A model generated the notes under the pieces. It was not told the DNA's origin. It made no database searches and worked only from the letters and a program-made list of their open reading frames with translations. DNA of 54,728 bases from positions 1 to 54,728 of the forward strand of contig CACJRN010000010.1 in assembly GCA_902595845.1 (NCBI GenBank), read 5' to 3'. Within the stretch, counting starts at the first letter, position 1. Each line of letters starts with the position of its first letter. Positions 52,811 through 54,728 of the stretch are shown here, piece after piece. The position numbers were made by a program, and so were the translations under genes. The stretch comes from an uncultured Gammaproteobacteria bacterium. GTDB taxonomy: Bacteria; Pseudomonadota; Gammaproteobacteria; Steroidobacterales; UBA11654.

Positions 52811-53689
52811 TCAGTTAAATCTAGGTTTTAACTTCTTTATAAGAACGATTGATAATACGATTAATATGCTAATAATAAAACCCACAATTGATCCAAAAAT
52901 AATAGTTTGAGTCCTCAGTGGTCTTACTTTATTTGTTGTAGAAAGATAGGCCATATCTATAAACTTAAATGCATACTCTTCTCTCACATTGGCTAGTGTA
53001 ATATTCTTAGTTTGTTCTTCAATTAATCCAAAGAGTATTGATTTATTATTTACTAGACTTGTTTTTTTAAGCTCTTCTTCAAGGAAGTAGATACTTTTTT
53101 CAGCTTCTTCTATCTTTTGTTTTCTAATATGGTTATTTAAGTAAATTACTATTTCATTACACCACTGAGTAGCTAAAACTGGATCTGTCCAGTCAATGCT
53201 GACAACTTTCATTTGCTTCTTGTCAATAACCTGAATTGCTGACTGAAGTTTGCTAATTGCTGAGTCTATATTGGGGATTTTTCCATTAATCCATTGATTA
53301 TTTTTCTCATCCCAATTTTCAGAAAAAATTGATCTCATCAAATTCTTCTCTTCAATAAAGCCTTTAATCAATACCCTAGACTGGAGTATGGCAATATTTG
53401 TATCAACGCTATTAATTTTATTATTCCCGATTCCAGCTAATGCAGCTAAGCCTCCAAACTGACTAGAAAAAGATTGGATTGATTCAGACTGACCATCAAC
53501 TGGTGTTACTAATGCCTCTGATCTATATACATTTGGCTGAGAAAAAATATAGATGCTAACTAAGAATGTGAAACCAAATGTAATGAATATTATATATTTA
53601 TAATGGTTGATAAGTAATTCAATAAGCTCCGATATGTCTATTAGATCAGAATTCTTTAATATGCCCTTCTCAAATGTTTGATTATTCAT
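52811..53689 (-). CDS. wzz: Wzz-type polysaccharide chain-length regulator
   Basis: A 292-residue inner-membrane protein with an N-terminal membrane segment at about 34-50, a Wzz domain starting DLIDISELIELLINHYKYI, the FSSQFGGLAALAGI stretch that follows the first segment in LPS chain-length proteins, a mainly helical periplasmic region, and a C-terminal segment preceded by RPLRTQ. It sets the length of Wzy-made polymers. It lacks a fused kinase domain. Confidence 0.88.
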   Translation of the reverse strand: MNNQTFEKGILKNSDLIDISELIELLINHYKYIIFITFGFTFLVSIYIFSQPNVYRSEALVTPVDGQSESIQSFSSQFGGLAALAGIGNNKINSVDTNIAILQSRVLIKGFIEEKNLMRSIFSENWDEKNNQWINGKIPNIDSAISKLQSAIQVIDKKQMKVVSIDWTDPVLATQWCNEIVIYLNNHIRKQKIEEAEKSIYFLEEELKKTSLVNNKSILFGLIEEQTKNITLANVREEYAFKFIDMAYLSTTNKVRPLRTQTIIFGSIVGFIISILIVLSIVLIKKLKPRFN

Positions 53690-53705
53690 CTTAGGTTATG
53701 CTTTG

Positions 53706-54728
53706 TTAGAAGCTCGATACTGCTGCTGCTGCAACTGCAAGCTGGTATATAATTTGACTTACCTCTGTGAGGGCCTGGGTAGATGAGAAGCTGGTTACTT
53801 CAAGTGGAACAACAATCGTATCCCCTGGCTCAAGCAATTGAGTTGATCCTCTAAAAAATCCTGATGACTTGTTTGGTCTATCGATGGAACCATCGGCTCT
53901 GATTATATAAACATTATCCTTGTCTCCAACTTGAGTAAAGCCTCCACTTCTATCGATGTAATCCATATAGCCAAGATTGAAGTCAATAACGTGATTACTT
54001 GGTGCGAAAACCTCACCAATTACCGATACTTGCTCCTGAATATATGGGATCATTATTTTATCTCCATCCAATAGAGATAGATTATCTTTACCATCAATAA
54101 TTCCTGAGAGATTGATGACTAATCTACCGAGCGCTTTGACAGACTTGAGATCCTCTGCAAGATTAGAGAGCTGTTCTCCAATCTCTCTTGAGGTATTTGA
54201 AACTTCGCCTAATCCGCTATTTCTACCAATCAATAATTCTCTTCTAAGAGTCAAATCAGCCTCTTTAAGCCTTTTTTCCTCTAGATCTTTTATCGAATTC
54301 CTAAGAAAAACTGAACCATCTGGATTTGCGTTTGGCAACAAACCACCAGCTCTCTTTAGAAGGCTCCTCAGAGATTCGTTTTCTTCGACTACATACTCTC
54401 CTGGAAAATGTACAGCGCCTTGAATATTCACTTTTCTTACAATGACTGGAACTGACTTGACACTAATGATTGTCATTGGGCTCAAGCTCATTTTTCTTGT
54501 TTTATTATTATTAAAAGACATAGAAATGCTACTTGTTTTGTATGTTTTTCCATTTCTATCAAAATTGAATATTTCTATTTCTGGTGCGTATGCAGTATTT
54601 CTTAAACCCCCTGAAGCAAAGATTGCTTTCTCAATCGTCATATTTTCTGAGAGAGGGTATTTACCAGGGAATTTAACATCGCCAATAACTTCAATAATTC
54701 TTGGCTTCTTGCCCAGCGTGCTATTTTG
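53706..54728 (-). CDS. Wza-like polysaccharide export protein with SLBB domains (5' end outside window)
   Basis: Open to the window edge on the coding strand: 29 in-frame codons precede the first ATG at 54641 and fit the domain (VIGDVKFPGKYPL), so the true start is beyond 54728. It has several SLBB-type repeats (GDVKFPGKY, GAVHFPGEY, GEVFAPSNH) and a hydrophobic tail (LAVAAAAVSSF). Wza-like proteins form the outer-membrane export channel; the signal peptide and lipobox would lie outside the window. Confidence 0.85.
   Translation of the reverse strand, partial: QNSTLGKKPRIIEVIGDVKFPGKYPLSENMTIEKAIFASGGLRNTAYAPEIEIFNFDRNGKTYKTSSISMSFNNNKTRKMSLSPMTIISVKSVPVIVRKVNIQGAVHFPGEYVVEENESLRSLLKRAGGLLPNANPDGSVFLRNSIKDLEEKRLKEADLTLRRELLIGRNSGLGEVSNTSREIGEQLSNLAEDLKSVKALGRLVINLSGIIDGKDNLSLLDGDKIMIPYIQEQVSVIGEVFAPSNHVIDFNLGYMDYIDRSGGFTQVGDKDNVYIIRADGSIDRPNKSSGFFRGSTQLLEPGDTIVVPLEVTSFSSTQALTEVSQIIYQLAVAAAAVSSF

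Larger units (their letters stand above)
7148..54728 (-). other. Surface polysaccharide biosynthesis locus (continues past right edge)
   Basis: All 41 or so genes from here to the window end are on the minus strand with gaps of 0-69 bases, many with 4-base stop/start overlaps. Functions are sugar-nucleotide synthesis, ulosonic-acid synthesis, glycosyl transfer, polymerisation, chain-length control and export. The order within the locus is modular: export genes first, sugar-specific modules in the middle, assembly genes and the initiating transferase last. Confidence 0.9.

Noticed and set aside
53706-54641. ATG at 54641 as the start of the export protein
   Set aside because: The frame stays open for 29 further codons to the window edge and these encode the beginning of an SLBB domain, so the gene is cut by the edge.
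1-54728. CRISPR arrays, insertion sequences, tRNA or rRNA genes
   Set aside because: No spaced direct repeats, transposase-like proteins, terminal inverted repeats or tRNA-like cloverleaf sequences were seen on reading.

Overview
The window looks like a chromosomal segment of an AT-rich gammaproteobacterium, probably a marine, streamlined one. The left edge carries the gammaproteobacterial order fis-purH-purD, followed by trxA-rho on the opposite strand. The DNA is visibly AT-rich throughout, genes are tightly packed with many 4-base stop/start overlaps, and non-coding DNA is minimal. I cannot name the genus from the sequence alone; a SAR86-like or similar uncultured marine lineage is a guess.

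Layout. 1-3022 (+): the 3' end of fis, then purH and purD (purine synthesis). 3025-4728 (-): rho and trxA. 4729-4954: a divergent intergenic region with two inverted repeats. 4955-7147 (+): ugd (UDP-glucuronate supply) and a cysQ-like phosphatase. 7148-54728 (-): a surface-polysaccharide locus of about 47.6 kb in which every gene is read right to left and no gap exceeds 69 bases. It runs off the right edge inside a Wza-like export gene.

In transcription order (right to left) the locus holds: export and chain-length genes (Wza-like SLBB protein, Wzz); GDP-L-fucose synthesis (gmd, fcl); a KdnB-like iron alcohol dehydrogenase with a DegT-type aminotransferase; a SpsG/SpsF/SpsE-like nonulosonate set with a methyltransferase; a second set of gmhA, a KdsC-type phosphatase, a short NeuB and NeuA; two SDRs; two proteins with a nucleotidyltransferase motif; an unknown large protein; an ABC flippase-like transporter; a zinc-ribbon methyltransferase; an HpcH/HpaI aldolase directly abutting a KdsB-like cytidylyltransferase; a GT-B-like protein; a glycerate kinase; two 2-hydroxyacid dehydrogenases; a TIM-barrel isomerase; two more SDRs; a LicC-like nucleotidyltransferase; a frameshifted M28/DUF4910-type peptidase; a formyltransferase; a LicD-like protein; an epimerase; a HAD phosphatase; several glycosyltransferases; a Wzy-like membrane protein; an initiating polyprenyl-phosphate sugar transferase; galE, a UDP-glucuronate epimerase, pgl, and a WbpM/CapD-type dehydratase.

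Taken together the genes should build a lipid-linked, acidic heteropolysaccharide. It would start with a 2-acetamido-2,6-dideoxyhexose (CapD-type dehydratase, reductase, WecA-like transferase), include hexuronic acid and fucose, and be decorated with one or more unusual CMP-activated ulosonic acids. Three possible routes to such acids are visible: an aldolase-based one (HpcH/HpaI aldolase plus KdsB), a phosphorylated KDN-like one (NeuB, KdsC-type phosphatase, NeuA), and a SpsE/F/G-like one with KdnB-like oxidation and transamination. These pathway assignments are inferences from family membership and gene neighbourhood; the aldolase-KdsB pair is the most novel-looking part.
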